Below, in pieces: positions 39,401-54,400 of a stretch of 64,000 bases of DNA. The DNA lies in the NCBI GenBank assembly GCA_964432825.1, contig CAYSOX010000004.1:1-64000 (forward strand). The letters run 5' to 3'. A model generated the notes under the pieces. The model did no database searches, was not told the origin of the DNA, and saw only the letters and a list, made by a program, of their open reading frames with translations. Source of the DNA: UMGS1908 sp964432825. Lineage in GTDB: Bacteria; Bacillota; Clostridia; Christensenellales; UBA1242. Position 1 is the stretch's first letter. Each line of letters starts with the position of its first letter. A program made the translations under genes and the position numbers.

Positions 39401-42400
39401 TTTAAATCAATGAATATAGCACTGAATGGTGCGTATACTGCAAGATATGGGTCTTTTTCAAGTGTTCCATCTTTAATTTCGGCTTCTTGCTCGGCGGTTA
39501 ATTTACTTGCTTTAAATTCTTCAACAAAACCTAAGTCTGCAAGATTTCCTAATTGTTCTAAGAAGACTCTATAATTTGTAAAGTCGATTTCGGAAACTGT
39601 AACAGCATCACGATTGATTGCGTATGCGCCATCATCTACATTTATTCCAAATATTGTACGAACATTTAGAATGTGTTCAATATTTGCTTCGGATGTATCC
39701 TCAGTTTTGTAGAATGTTGACGTAGAAGTTGAATAATTGCCAAAGAATACATAGTATGTTTTTAAGATGTCTAGTTTTTTGGTTGAAGTGCTAACTATGG
39801 TGGTTGGAACTTCTTTCATTGTAAGTGGTAGTTTTGGAGTTTCGGCTTCGCCCCCTTCAGGATTTTCACCTTCTTCTGGGGTTTCGGTTTCTTCTGGGGT
39901 TTCGGTTTCTGCAAGTGGGGTTATTTCAATTTCTTCTTCGGCGTCATCCAATTCATATTTTGTAACGGTTTGACTGATTTGGTCAATGCCCGAAACAATT
40001 GTGTTTGTATGGCCGTAATAAGAAGCACCGGAAGTGTTTAAAACTCCGCGAGTTGCGATTGAAAGAATGGTACCTTGTTTGAAATATCCGAATGCTACAA
40101 AACTTATTGCATTATCTAGAAGATTTTGTGAATAAGTCATTGCTATAACACCTGTAGCATTTGTTTTTGGCGTTATGTTCTTAATTTCTTCAACTTCAAT
40201 TTCTTTAATTACAAGTTCGCCGTTTTCATACAATTGAACAGGCTTTGTAACTAAAGTTGTTGGTTGATTGTAACCAAAAGTTGGGGTGGTGAATAAGTTT
40301 ACAAGTGACTTGTCGGTGATTGGTTGATTCTTTTCACCTAGTGGGGTGAGTGAAACATTTGCAAGGTCGTTACCCCAAACAAGGGTAAGTTGTTTGGTTG
40401 TGCGGTTGTTGAAGTAACCCGTGATATCTGCAAAGTACATAGTGTCTGCGCTTGGAGCGGTGACATATGTTGTATTGTCGGTAGCATGGGTTAGTATGCT
40501 TGCAAGTTTTTCCCAATTAATATTGTTCCAATTTTCGTCATTTGAATTTGCAAGATAATTGCCAAATAGTTTGAAACTATTACCATAGTCTGTAAAGTCG
40601 GCTTCACCATTTATTGTTTTTAAACAAGCAGAAATTGTTGAACTGAAGTTTTGGTCAAAGTTGTATTCTAGATTGCTATCTTTATAGAATGAAACATATT
40701 CTGCAATGCTGTTATCTGGTTTTAGTTCAATATCGATAACTTCAAAGTTAGATGTTAGAACATCAACATTAATTTTACCTGAGGTTAGTGAGTTTTGAAT
40801 CTTAGAAACAATACTCTCTAATTCGGTGTTGGTAACTTCAGATTGTGCTAATGAACGAAGTGTTAAAGTTGAAGTGGTTAAGCGGTTAACCTTAGCGCTG
40901 TAAATTAGATAACTTGCAATTTCCTCCAATGAGGTGATTGCTGGAACAAAGTTGTTTCCACTAACGGTGGTTTGAAGTTCATCAATTGCGGTTTGTAATG
41001 CTTTTATATCTACAACACCAAATCTTGTGGTGTGGTTGATTAAATTTTCTACAAGTTCCTTTGTGGTGTTAACTATTTTTTCGAAAGTATTTGAAGTGAG
41101 ATCTAATCCCGCGAATACCTTTTCACCAATTGTTAGGTTGTTAAATTCGGTTAGGTTGGTGAATGAATGTGTTTCTATAGCGGTGACTTTGTTGTCATCT
41201 TTTATAGTTAGGATGTATGTGCCGTCGGTGTAACTTAGACTTATGCTGTAACTATTTTCACTATCAACTGCGAAGGTGATATGTGTAAGGTCTAGTAAAT
41301 ATTCGCTATCTTGCAAGTAGAAGGATGTGCGAATGGTTTTAACTTCAGAAGCGTCAATTTCTTCAATCTTTTTAGAGTTTAATTCAAAATAACGAACGGT
41401 TCCGCCGTCTTTGTATGAAAGTAACAATTCGTCGGTTAGTTCGGATAGATAAGCATTTACACTTTGATTGATTGAAAGAACTTGGATTGCACCGATGTAG
41501 TTATATTTTTTACCATTATAACTTAAGGTGTTTTCGTCTGGAAGTCCAACTTCTACATAATCTATATTTAAGTTATTCATCAAACTTAAATCTAGAGAAT
41601 TATGTGGGGTTGAATTTCTTTGAGTTAAGAAGTGCCAGCCATAGAAGTCGTCTAGGTGGGTGCCATCTAACTCAATCCACATTGAAACAAGTTCGCCTTC
41701 TTCGGTTGTTACACCAATTATCATATCTTTTGGGTTTGTGCTATTTAGTGAGGTTGAGCCGTTTAGTCCGCTTGTTGTCAAATATTTAACTACAACTTCT
41801 TTTCCGTCTTTGCCGTATTCAGAAATTAAGTCGGTTGAACCAACTATTGTAATTTCGGTGCGATATAGTTTTCTGAATAGGGTACCGAAGGTATTTTGAG
41901 TATCATCAGAAAGGTTGAAAGTGTAGGTATTTGAGCGGTTGTCGGTCATTTTGTTATCAAAGATTGCATAAATTGGAGAACCAGCATCTTGTTTTGCGTT
42001 ATTACGGTCGGTGGTAATTGTAAGTCCGTTGGTAGGGTCGGTGTCGCTTACATCAATATATGATATGTTGCCATTTACACCGATTGACTTATTGATTACT
42101 TGGTCGTAATTTACGCTATCTACTGTGACTGTAACTTGAGGACTTTCAACTGATTTTGGAATGTATAGAACAATTAATCCTCTGCCGTCATATTTTCCGA
42201 TAGAATTAAGTTTTGAAAGGTCGTCGCCCAGGCATATGCTTGGGTTTTCAACTACCTTGATGCCCATTGTGCGGTCGGATGATGGGATAGTTGAAATGTT
42301 TTCGATACCAGCATTGGTTTCGGTTCTTAAGCCGTTTTGTTTTAGAACAAAGGCTTTTGTCATAAAGGTGTAGCCAGTACCAGAAACTAGGATTTTAACA

Positions 42401-45400
42401 GGGTAGCCTGCAATTGCGTTTAACTTAGAGAAGTTTAAAATCACTACATTGTAATCTGGTTCGTACATTGCGGTAAGATTTTGAACATTTTCTAGTTTTG
42501 CGGTTGTGACTAAACTGCTAGAATATAGGTTTTCATTTTGGTCATAGAAACCAATAAACTTGTAACCTTCTACCTCATAAGCGGTGATTTGAACCAATGA
42601 GTTTATAGAACCGATTGAGTATTCGTTTATGGTTGGAAGTAGGTTGGCGGTTTCTAATTTAGTTTTTAAGGTTTCTGACATCGCGGTTTGACTTCTTCCA
42701 AACTCAGATTCTAGAACACCAACATTGGTGGTCTTGATTTCTTCAAGTTTGATTAGTCCGCGGTCAGATGATGATGCATAGTTTAATGCAATTACTGTGT
42801 TGTACTTAAATTTGCCGTCTTCGGTAAGCGAGTAATTATAAACGGCTTGAGTTAGTTCATATATGCTTACATAATCTTTTAGATAGAATGTTGCAGTTTG
42901 AACATTTTTGGTTGAAATTGTAATGTTTGTTAAGCGGTAAGATGAAGTTATATCGCCTGAAATATTGTACCAATCTTCGGTTAAACTTTGGTCGAACTGG
43001 AAGTCTTTTTTGTTTGCATAGATTAATGATTCTAAGCCTTCTTTAAATTCAACTTCGGTAACGGTCGGTTCGTAATTGTTAAAGTTTAGTTGGAACTTAA
43101 CAGATGAACCAGCATTTAGAATGGACTCATTATCGGTGGATAATACATTACCATCCAAAACAATTTGTGTTTCTACACTGAACACTTCTTTTAGCGTTAC
43201 ATAAATAAAGTAGTCAGCGCTTACATTTTCAAAGCACAAGAAGGTATCTGTTGCGGTTTCGGTGTTTAATTCAACGCCGTTTAACTTATTTTTACCGGCA
43301 AGACTTTCGGCTTCTTTATCTTGCAATGTGTAGGTGAAGGATGCTTCTTCAGTTTTGGCATTATCTTCGCCATAGAGTGCAATTTGTTTGATTGGAACGA
43401 ACTTAACTGAGGTGATTATGTAGCCGTTTGAAGCATATACATAATATTTACCTAATGCTTTTACAGTTTCTTTATCGGTGCTGTAAGCATTTTTATCAAA
43501 GTAGGTTCCGCCACCTAAAGTTCTAAGAATTGTGCCAGAATTTTCATCAACTGCAGTTTTGAAGTTTTCTGGGTTGTATGCAGGTGAATCGTCAGAAGTC
43601 TTTTTGGTTTCAACAAATTCATTAGCATCGCCAAATATTGATAAGTAATATGAAGCATATGGGTCTTCGGTTGAGAGGGGTTTGCCATATGAAACTAGTT
43701 TAGAGTGTTCGTGTTTTTGAATATTTTCGCGGTATTCTTGGTAGGTTATTAAGCCGTTTAGATAAAGTGCTAAATAATTAGTTGTCCTAATATCTTCCAA
43801 TTCAGATAAATATATTTCAGATGAGTAGAATCTCATATCTTCATAACGAGGGTCGTCGGTGATTCGGGTGTACACATGATAATATTTATCAAAGTTAAGG
43901 TTAGAAGAATTTTCATTATCGGTATAAATCTTGAAATGTTCGGTAGTTAGAGTAACCATTTGTTGTTCGGTAGTGTAAATTGGATTGATATCCTTATTTG
44001 TTTCGGATTCTCCGTCCTTTTCTAAAGTGTAAACTCTTGAAAGGAACTTGCCGTAATTATGGTTATTCTTTTTCAATACCTGAGTGAATGAATAAACCAC
44101 GCTACCATATGGAAGAACGATTGTAAGGCTGTTTTGACCTTCGGACATCATTTGTTGGGTTAGAACTAGTGGGGAACTTGCACGGGTTGAAGTGGTTTCG
44201 CCATCGGTAAAGGTGTAAGTTTTTTCATTAGTTCTTGAATCGTACTTGGTTCCGTCTTCTGAATTTACAACTTCATTCGTTTGAGATTGAACATATGGAT
44301 TATAGTAATAATAATATACATTATAACTAAAGTCTTCATCTACAATTTCTTCTGGGGTTAAATTGATTATGTAATCTAATAAACGGTATCTTTGAGAAAT
44401 TGTAAAGTCGTTTTCTTCATCAATTGTGAAGGTTTCAGAAATTTCTTTGTAGTCGGTGTCTAAAGTTAAACTGCCCGATGTGAAGTCACCAAAACTTATT
44501 GAAATATCTTCGTGTTCGAACTTGTAAGTTTCAAATCCTACGATTACTTCTAGTGAAACGCCTTGAGGCTTTTCTTCAATTATTTTAGAAAGGGTGGTGT
44601 ATGGGATAACGATTGTAGCGGAAGTTGAACCCTTTTCATTATTTATAATTCGGAATAAGTTTTCTCCGGCGTATTCGGTGCCACCAACTTTAAGTGAAGT
44701 GTTTGTTTCGCTTAAAATGTAACCCTTTGGAAGTGTGGCGCTTATGGTTAAATCTTGATTTGAATAAACATAGCCATATGCGTTTGCCTCTGTTTGAGCG
44801 CCATTTTTGATTAGTGGGGTTCTTGTTGAGAGTAAAGTGAAGGTGGTTGAAAGTGAAGTATTTTCATTTTGTGAAACGAATACTTCGACATTTGCACGAG
44901 TGAATCTTGCTTCTATAACTTGTGCGACATTCTTTGAAACGGTGTAACTAAAGGTTGATGCGGTTGATAAAAGAATGCTGTTTTTATAGAAACCAACGAA
45001 TGCTAAGCCGTCATTTTCGGCACGCTTTAGATATTCGGTAGCGTCTAGAGTGCAAGTGGTTCCAGCCTCATCAAATGTTAAACTTAAGCCTTGAAGAAGT
45101 GAATCTTCTGCTGGGGTGTCGTCGGTGTCGTCAACGGTTACAAATGAGCCATCTTTGTTGTATATATTTGCATATATACGAGATTCGGATGGGCTTAGAT
45201 TGTTGTTTCCGACATCGTCGTACTTTTTGATGAGTGTTAGGGTTTCGCCCTCGCTGAAGTTTTGGGTTGAAATGGTAAGTGAATTATCATATGCTACCAA
45301 AATTTCGTCTTTGGCAATGTTGTTTTCGTCAAACTCAACTTTGTACCAGCCTACAAACTTTAATGTTTCGGATTGACCTTGGCTATTTTGCACCCTGATT

Positions 45401-48400
45401 GTTGGGGTGGCTTCTAGCACGGTTTTACCATTTATTATTGAAGGGGATGGAGTAGTTGTGATGGTGTCGTAATAACTGAAGTAAGTGTTTATATTTACTG
45501 AATTTAGGTTGGTTAGGATGTACTTAACTTCGTTTTCACCCTCAACTATTCGGATAGTTGCTGAATAGTTGAAGTTTGTGCCATCATTTTCTTTCTTAGT
45601 TGCACCCGTCAATTCTTTAGTAATTCTTGGGGTTCCGTCGGCTTCGTATCTTGTTGTGATTGTTGCGGTTGGGGTGTGAAGTGCGGTAACCTTGTTGCCG
45701 TTTTCATAATAGGTATGTAAGATGCTTAGTGAGTAGTTTGAACTATTTAGGGTTGAGATTGTAAAGTTTTCTTCTCTTTGGATTAGGTCGTAACTTCCAA
45801 AAGCGTGAGAAATATCTACAAAGCCGTTTGGAAGCAAGTCGTCGATGCCGTCCGTTTGGATGGTGACGGTTACGCGAGAAGTTTTGTTATACAATACATA
45901 AATATCGGTAACGCCCTCTGGTAAGGTTTCTATCTTAAACTCAACTTCGTTGCTTGGTCGTTCGGTTAATGTGGTGGTTGTAAGTCTTGTTAAACCATTT
46001 CGGGTTTTGTAATAGAAGCCGTCTAGATAATAAATATCGGTTGGGTTAGCGGTGCTTTGAAGTTCGCGTGGAGCAGTTAGAAGAAGGGTGGAACCCTTGC
46101 CGTATGCTTCAATCAAACTTATTTCAGAATCGCTTGTGCTATAGACATTTAAACCGCGGGTTGAACCATAGCCATTTTCTACTACTGCGACAATTTGTTT
46201 TGGTTTGCCCTCTACTTCGCTTATTGATGGAGCAATTGATGTGTTGTATATGCCGTCGTTTATTAAAGATTTTAACTTGAAGTTGCGGATTGCAGAGTAA
46301 TATCTAGCCTCAATTATGTCGCCATCGGCAACTGCAACTGAAACTTCGCTATCTCTTGAAATCAAAATACCATTTTGGTAGAAACCTAAGAAGTTCTTAG
46401 TGTTGTCTACGCTGAATTTAACATTGGAGCCGGTAACTATATTTCCATTTACCTCGGTAGGGTCTTTGTGGAAGGTTGCTTGTCCGATGCTTAATTCTTC
46501 GGTTTGGATATTTCTTCCGCCCATTTGGTAAACCACATAATTGCGGTCGCCATCGTGGATTTGTTTAAATCTTGTGTAATCGGCAGATGCATATAATGAA
46601 GCAGTGGTGAAACTTGTATTATTATCGGTATCTAGAGTTATGAATACATTTGAACTATTAAGTTTTGAAGTATCTTGAATCTCACCATTGTGAGTTGTTA
46701 TTACGCCAAAGTTTACGGCGTAGTCGTCACCTGCGACTTCTATAGGTTTGTAAACTATGTAATAGGTCTTTGGAGCAAAGTGTGAAACCTTGATAGAAGA
46801 GGTGGTTAGTGTAAATTCGCTGTCGGCATCTAATTTTTCTAGACTGTAGAATGTTTCAACTTCGCCATTTTCGTTGGTGATAGTTGTTTTTACTGCTGAA
46901 TAGATACCGTAAATATAATAATCGCCAGTTGTTTTTGCTGTTAAATCGGATTCGGTTCCGACTGCACCAGTTGTGGTGAAGTAGTATTCTGGAACATATG
47001 AGGTTGTGCCATTAAATTCTACTGAAAGGTTGGCGTTGAACTTGCCGTACTTTTGCAATAATTGGTTCTTTAAACTTGGAATGGTTGCAATTTGTTGTTC
47101 GCCTGTTTCTTCGTTTATTAATGGTTCGCCTGTTTCAGAATCGTACAATTCTTGTTTTTGGTCTTCGGTTTCGGATGGAGCGGTTAGTTTAGATGGGTCG
47201 AACTTGGTATCTCCAATTACTTGAATAACGCTGAAACCGTTTGCACCTTCGGAAACAATTGGTTCAATTGCCGTTGAGTCTTCGTTTGAATAACGCATAT
47301 CAATATTTATATCGGTTGTCCAATCTAAAGTTATAGGTTCGGACTTTTCGCCATATTGATTTTTGACAATTACAGTTATTTTCTTTTCGGTAGTTAAGGT
47401 GTAATCTAGCATAATTTGTAATTCATCAAACTTATTGGTTGAAATTAAGGTGTTGTTTATGTACCAGCCTACAAATCTTGTGTTAGCCTCAACTAGTGTT
47501 GAATCTGGATTAGTGTCACTTATAAGTAGTATTGGGTTAGAAATTGTGATGTAATTTTTGCGGTTACTAATTGGGGTTATAAGTGTGGTTGGTGCATAGT
47601 CTTCGCCCATTGTGAAGTCGTATTTTACAAAACCTGAGTAGGTTTGTTTATACTTTGTGGCTTCATCGGTGTAAGACATTGAAAGAACATTGAATTTCTT
47701 ATTTGACTTTATGGCTTCGCCATTTGATGAATCTCGAAGGTTGTTGATATCTGTGCTTCCAGCGAATGCAACTTCGTTATAGAATTCACGAGAGTGAAGG
47801 GTATAAGTTAGGTTGATTGATGGGCTTTCAGCAAAGATTGCATTTATTGAAACTAGTTTTGTTAGACTGCAACCTTCTTCAAGGCTAGGTGAAATATCTA
47901 CCTTTCTGCCTTTGTTGTCGATGTGGTAAACCTTTAAAGTTAGACTGCCATCGGCATTTTGAGTTAATTGAACATTGAATGCTGTTGTTGAGCCGTTGTG
48001 GTAAGTATATTTTTGTTCTAGGACATTTTCGGTTTCTGAAGCGTTGGTTGTTATGTAAGAATATTGCAATCCTATCACCTTGTAACCTGCAGGAGCGGAT
48101 GCTTCTAAATTGAAGTAACTGCCTAGAGGTAAGCGGTTGTAGGTGTAATCATATCTTGAATTGATTGATTCTGGAACATTGTTAATATTCTCGCCGGTGC
48201 TTGCACTTGAAACTACCAAATAACCTAAACTGTTTAGTCCAAGTGTGTTTTCGTTATCTATAACGGAAATTTGTTCACCTGATTCAGAATCTGTGGTGGT
48301 GTACTCTAATACACTTCCAAGAGTGGTATCAGTTAATAGTTCGTACACGGCATCAATTCTGCCTTCTAGGTGTCTTCCAGCATCGTAAACACTATTTGAA

Positions 48401-51400
48401 CTTACCTTTACGGTTTTTCCGGTTGCAGGGTTTACGGTGTACCAGCCAACAAACTTGAATATCTTTGTTTCAACACTGCCGTCTTCTAATGTGGTGTCGC
48501 TAATCACATATTCTGGGGTAGAAAGTGTGAAGATTGAACGCATATTGAAGTTTAGAGTGGTGAAGCCGTTGTTTTCAAGTGTGTGGTTTAATATTGTTAA
48601 GCCTTTTGTCGTCAAACTTCCAAGGTCTTTAACAAGTGCGGTGTTTGCAAGCATTATGGTTGAGCCTGGGTCTTGAACTGGAACACTGCCTTCTATACGG
48701 CGACCGTTTTCTCCATAATTTAATGCTAAACCGTTTGTTGAAGATGAAATTGCATTGAATAGTTCTTGTATTAATGCTTTTTGGGTTGCACTCAAGGTGG
48801 TAAATGCGGTTGGGTTTAGTGATTTTTGAGTGTAATCGTAATCACCATTTACAATTGTTACATTTACTTGAAGACTGCTTGCACCAGTATCGTAAGTCGC
48901 TTCAAAAACATGGGCGGTTTGGTCGTCTAGAAGTTTTAATGAGGCGCCATGTTCGTCTTGAACGGCTTTATCTTCGTTGCCGTCTATGTACCAGCCGTCT
49001 AGATAACTAGAATTGGTGGTGCCACTTACGGCTTCGGCAGAGATTGAAACGGTGGTGCCGGCTTTGAAGTATCCGAATATGTAAAGGGTGAAGATGCTTC
49101 CGAGGTCTACATCATATTCATAATCGGTGGACTTGTTTACTTGCATTAATTGACCAAATTCGTCAATTGCATTGCCTTCAAACTTATAGTATTCATTTAG
49201 TGTGAAGGATTTTAAAACTCCGTCTTTTTCATATGAAATATGATATTTGAATAAATCGCTCAAAACATCCTTTTGGGTGTCGTTATTTAGTCTTGAAGTT
49301 AGAGTGTTTGAAATTTTGAATGCTACAAGTTGTGCGTCTTCGGTGATAATGTATAAGTCGTTTTCGGTACCCTTTGAGATGCTAGAATTTCGGTACTCTT
49401 CAAATGTTAAAACAATATTAGAGTTTTGTTTTACAAATTGAGAAGAGGTTACATCTTCGGTGTAGAAATTGGTTAAGTTGTTGTTGGTACCGGCTACGCG
49501 ATATCTTAAAGTTCTTGTAGATATTACATTTTCAGATTGGATATCATCCGTTTTGTTTTGGATGGTTAATGCCACTTGTTCAAGTTTTGCAAAATGGTCT
49601 TGGTTGGTAAACTCGGTAAAGTATTTTTGGATATTTTCTATAAATCCTGCAACTACCTTTTGATATGCCTTACCACCAAGTGGGGTAAGGGTGATATCTA
49701 CGGTGGTGCCGGTGTCTAGATATCCCGCAATTGTAACTGTGCCATCGGCATTTGTTGTTCTTGAAAGTGGGTTTCCGAAACAGTCGTGAGATATTGACAA
49801 ACTGATTTGACTTTCGTTTGGATTGTAGGTTATTGACCACCACTCAAAGGTGCGGTATAGAGCAATTAAACTTTGGTTGTTTTGCATTGCAATTAGTGGG
49901 GAATATTCGCCACTTCCAACTTGGGTCATATTTTCAAACGATGTTGTAATTTCTTCAAGGTTGGATTTGTTTGCATAATACCAGCCAGCAAATCTTACAT
50001 TGTAGTCGGAGCCGTCGCTTAATGTTACAACGGTGTAGTAATCGGTTGAAGTGTTTTGAACATTTAGTGCGTCACGCTTTGCAGAGTCGCCAACATTGGC
50101 TAAAAGTTTTGCACGAGCGGTGAAGATTGTGTCGGCACTTATTATCATTTGACGGTATTGGCTAGTTGCTGAATAATATGCATTTCTAATCTTTGAAGTA
50201 TTGAAGTAAGATAGTTCGTCAAAGTTTGATGCGTACAATTCTACAAGTTTTAGGTATTCGGTGTATATTTCGTCGGTTAACATAGAGAACTCTTCTTGAC
50301 CTAAGTGTTCTTTATTTGCACCATATAATTTGTAATATTTTGCAAGTAGGTTTTTGTCTATGGTTGTAGGGATGGAAAGAACGGTTACATCGTTTTGTCC
50401 GAGCCCTGCAAAGAACTCTTCAATCTTTGTGAAGTTTACTTCATCTTCGCCTTCGGTTATAACCGAACTTAGATTTTCATATTTGCCAGTTTGAGAGTTG
50501 AAGTTTAGAAGTTCGTGTTGTAAGTCTAGCGAGTACACTAAGATTGAACTAAATCTTAAAATATTTAATTGACCGGAAGTTGTATAATTTTCTTCTAGGG
50601 TGGAAGTTATTGCATTGTTTGCTTTTGAATATCTTGAATACATTTCGGTTAGGTAATTGAAATATCCCAAAGCCTCAGAAGATGTGTAATTTGCTCCGGT
50701 GTAGATATTTTTGAAGCAAAGCAATAATTCATTTGATGTTAGAGTTCGGAAAGCGTTATTGAAGTCGGTTGCGGTGAACTCTTGTAATTTTTTAGGGCTT
50801 ACCTTAAATATTTTTGCGATTTTTTCGTAAATGGTTGCAATCTTGTTTAATTCTGACCAGCGATCTTTAGAAAGGCTTAAGATTTTAGCAAAGGTATTTT
50901 CGGTGGTGTTTGAACCCTTGTAATAACTTAAGGTGTCTAAGGTGTAAACCGTTTTGCCGTCTAGCGTTGTGGTGTTTTTGTATCCAACACTTTCGGTTGA
51001 ATCATCATAATAGATTCTATCCTTAGTTTCTTCGGTGTAGGTGGTGCCTTCGGTGTATTTGAAGTATTTGTTTGGAAGGTCTGGAGAATCTAGGTAGTTT
51101 CTTGTGCCGTCTTTATTTAACTTAAAGAAGCGGTATACAGCAGTGTCTTTACCTGAAACGCCGGTAAGTTGCATATTGCCAAATGCGACTGCTGAAATTC
51201 CTGCAAGGCGTATGATGATAAACTTCTTTGCTGTGTTGTACATATTTTCGTAAGCTGCACCAATATTTAAACTATTTAGGTCGGCGTTGGACTTTTGAGC
51301 ATATTGTTCAATTTGAGTGGCAAGGTCGGAAGGTGATAATAGTTTTAATAGATCTAAAAAGTCTTTTTCTTCGTTTACCATATAATTAAACATATTTTCT

Positions 51401-54400
51401 AGGTTTGCAACACTAGAAGTTGGTTTAATAACACTATTGAATGCATATAGCAAATAATCGGTTGCAAGTGACTTATCATAAGATGGGTTGCCATTATTAT
51501 CTTTAGAAGAAATTAAATCGGCGAAAGACTTATTGAAGTTGTAGAACACGCCATTTGCGGATGAAAGATTAGAGTCTTTTATGTAACTATCTATTGATAC
51601 ACGATTAGTAGACTTTAGTAATTCATTAGTTGTATATTTTGAATACAAATCGTTTATGTGTAAAACTTCTAATTCTGCTTTTATTGAAGCAAGTGGAGTA
51701 CCATCTAATAAGTTTTCGGAAATATCTTTTAGTTGAGCGTAATATTTAGCATATTTTTGTAATTCGACATCGGAAATTATGATTGAAGATGTTGCTCTTG
51801 AAGATGAGCCGGTTACAAAAATTTGTGAGTCACATTCAACACGGGTGTAATTATCTGGGTCGAATGCAAAGTCGTAGGCTGATTGCAAATAATTTCTAAA
51901 GGTAGACAAATCACGACCGCCTTGAGTTACCTTTATGTAAATTGGGGTTCCTGCAAGTGTGTAATGAGCGGTGGTAGAAGTGTTTGCAGTATTGTAATCA
52001 AAGCCTGAAAGGGTGGTTGTCTTGTTATCCTTTAAGTCATTTGCCAAAATGTATAGGGTGTAATTTGTGGTGTTAAGTGAGTAAGTCTTGGTCATAAATG
52101 AGCCACTAAGTTTTGAATAATAGTGGTTGGTTCCAGCAAGTTTTTCAATCGTGTAATTTGATGGCTGGATGAACTCATAATATGTTTCACCCTTTACACC
52201 TTTGTATGAGCCATTTGGATTTACAGATAGATTTTTAAGTGCTTCTAATCCGTTTTGCTCATTTTGGGCAAGTAAAGTTTCAAAAGTATCGGTATTTGCG
52301 GTGGTTGTATCAAACATCATACTAATTCCGCGGGAAATTTGTGTCATATATTCGGCGTATTCATTTAGAGAGTCACGGTTGAAGGTTACGGCGAATAGAT
52401 AATAAAATTCTTCATAATACCTTTTACCTGCTTCATTTTCATTCAATTTGTTTTCGTCGATAAATTCGTCGGTTGGGTACATCAATGCATTTAAGGTGTA
52501 ATATGGGTTGGTTGTGTAACTTGCATTTAATTTGAACTTGCTATTTACCTTGACGGTTACAAATAGGCTGGTGTTTGAATCCACATAAATTCCGCGGTTT
52601 ACATAAGTTAGTGGGATGCGACTTCCTGAAATATTCTTGCCATCCAATAAACTTACGGTTAGGGAAGTACCATTTATAGGGTTATTTATGCCTTTTGAAG
52701 TGATTGGATAACCATACTTTTTAACCATACTTTGAGTGTAATCATTAACATTTGTTGTGTATGCTTTGGTTTTACCATCGGCTAAGGTTATATTTTTTAG
52801 GTATTCCGAACTTTGAAGTTGGGATATTGTGGATTCATTTAAACTTAGATCGGAAATATTTGCTGAATCATAGGTTCTTCCTTTATCAAAGGATGTAGAA
52901 TTTGCTCGTGAATAGTGGTTTGAAGAACTATTTAGTAAGTCGTTCGTTGTGGATGTGCCATCTGAAAGGTTAACCGGTGAATAGATAAAGTATGATGAGC
53001 CATCGACAGATTCTGCGGTGTAAACATAATAGGTTGAACCTTTTATTGTTCTTGTTATATAGGTAATTGCGTCGGTGCCAACTTTGTATGCTGAAAGAAG
53101 GTTGCCAAAGTCAATTGTTTTAGCGTCGCTTTTGTTTACAAGGTAGCCTTCGTTATCGGTTACATAAGCATTGCTATTGTCGGCATAATTTGCATAATAG
53201 ATTGAATCAATTGTGATGCCTGAAGAATTACCAGTATCGGTGAAGATAAGCGAATTGTAACTTTCGACAAATTTTGCTATTATGCAAACATTTTCGGCAA
53301 TTCCATTTATTAAAAGATTTCCGTATTCGTCAATCTCGTACAAGCCTTGTCTTCTTTCGCGGTATAGTTTACCTTGATGCATATATACTTCGGTGTCTGA
53401 ATTTATAAATGCTTTAAGTTGGTAACAATTTCCATTTGAAGCACTATCTTCTTTTGAGGTCTCGCCTAAAATTTCGGCGGTTGGAAGGGTGAACATAGCA
53501 TAATTTGCAGGTTCACTGAAACCAAAGTAATAAAGTTTTTCATCTTTTTTGCAATAGTATAAGGTTCTAACACTTTCGGTTTCAACATAATTGCCATTTT
53601 CATCTAAAATGTAATAACTACCTACAGTTAATCCATTTTCTTCTCCAACTAAGAAGGTGATATAATCTTCAACTCCGTAAGTTAATAATTGTCTATCTTT
53701 AGTGTACAAACTCTTGAAACTGCCTGTTGATTCATCTATATCAGAAGAAACTGCAATATCAGAGATTTTTATCAATCCAACATCGGAATATGCGGTGATT
53801 ACAACTTCGTTAGAAGTTTCTGCCTTTTGAGTTATTTTGTAACCTGCATTTGAAGTGGTGAATGGGTTCATAACTTCGTTATAGAAGCAGATTTCATAAT
53901 AATATCCACCATTTTCGGTATTGTAATCTACCTTTTGAGCAGAAAGTGTATATTTTAAGTCGGTCTTCAATTCGTAACCTGATGCATTGGTTAAATCTAA
54001 ATCATTATAAATTATTCCTAGACGGGTAAATAAAGTTTGTGTTGAGACATATGAGTAGTTGGTCTTTGAAATTTTAGCGGACCCTCCAACTTTTAGAATG
54101 CTATTTAAATTTTGTTGGTCTTGGATTGAAACGTTGTTATCTGCAAAACTTTCTCCATCCATATTGGTTAATGTAATAGTTACACCATTTTCATCACCAC
54201 AAGAAAGTGTTAAGATACAGCAATCGTTATCCTTTCCGTTTGCATCCTTGATTGAATAGGTTAGGCTTACCGAAGATGCCAATTGTCCATTGATTTTGAA
54301 TAGGTAAGAAGTTTCGGTGCTTGAAGCCTTCTTTATTGGGATTAGGGTAAGTGAAGATGGAAGTGGAAGGCTGGTGGTTAGGTTTGAAACCTCTTGCATT

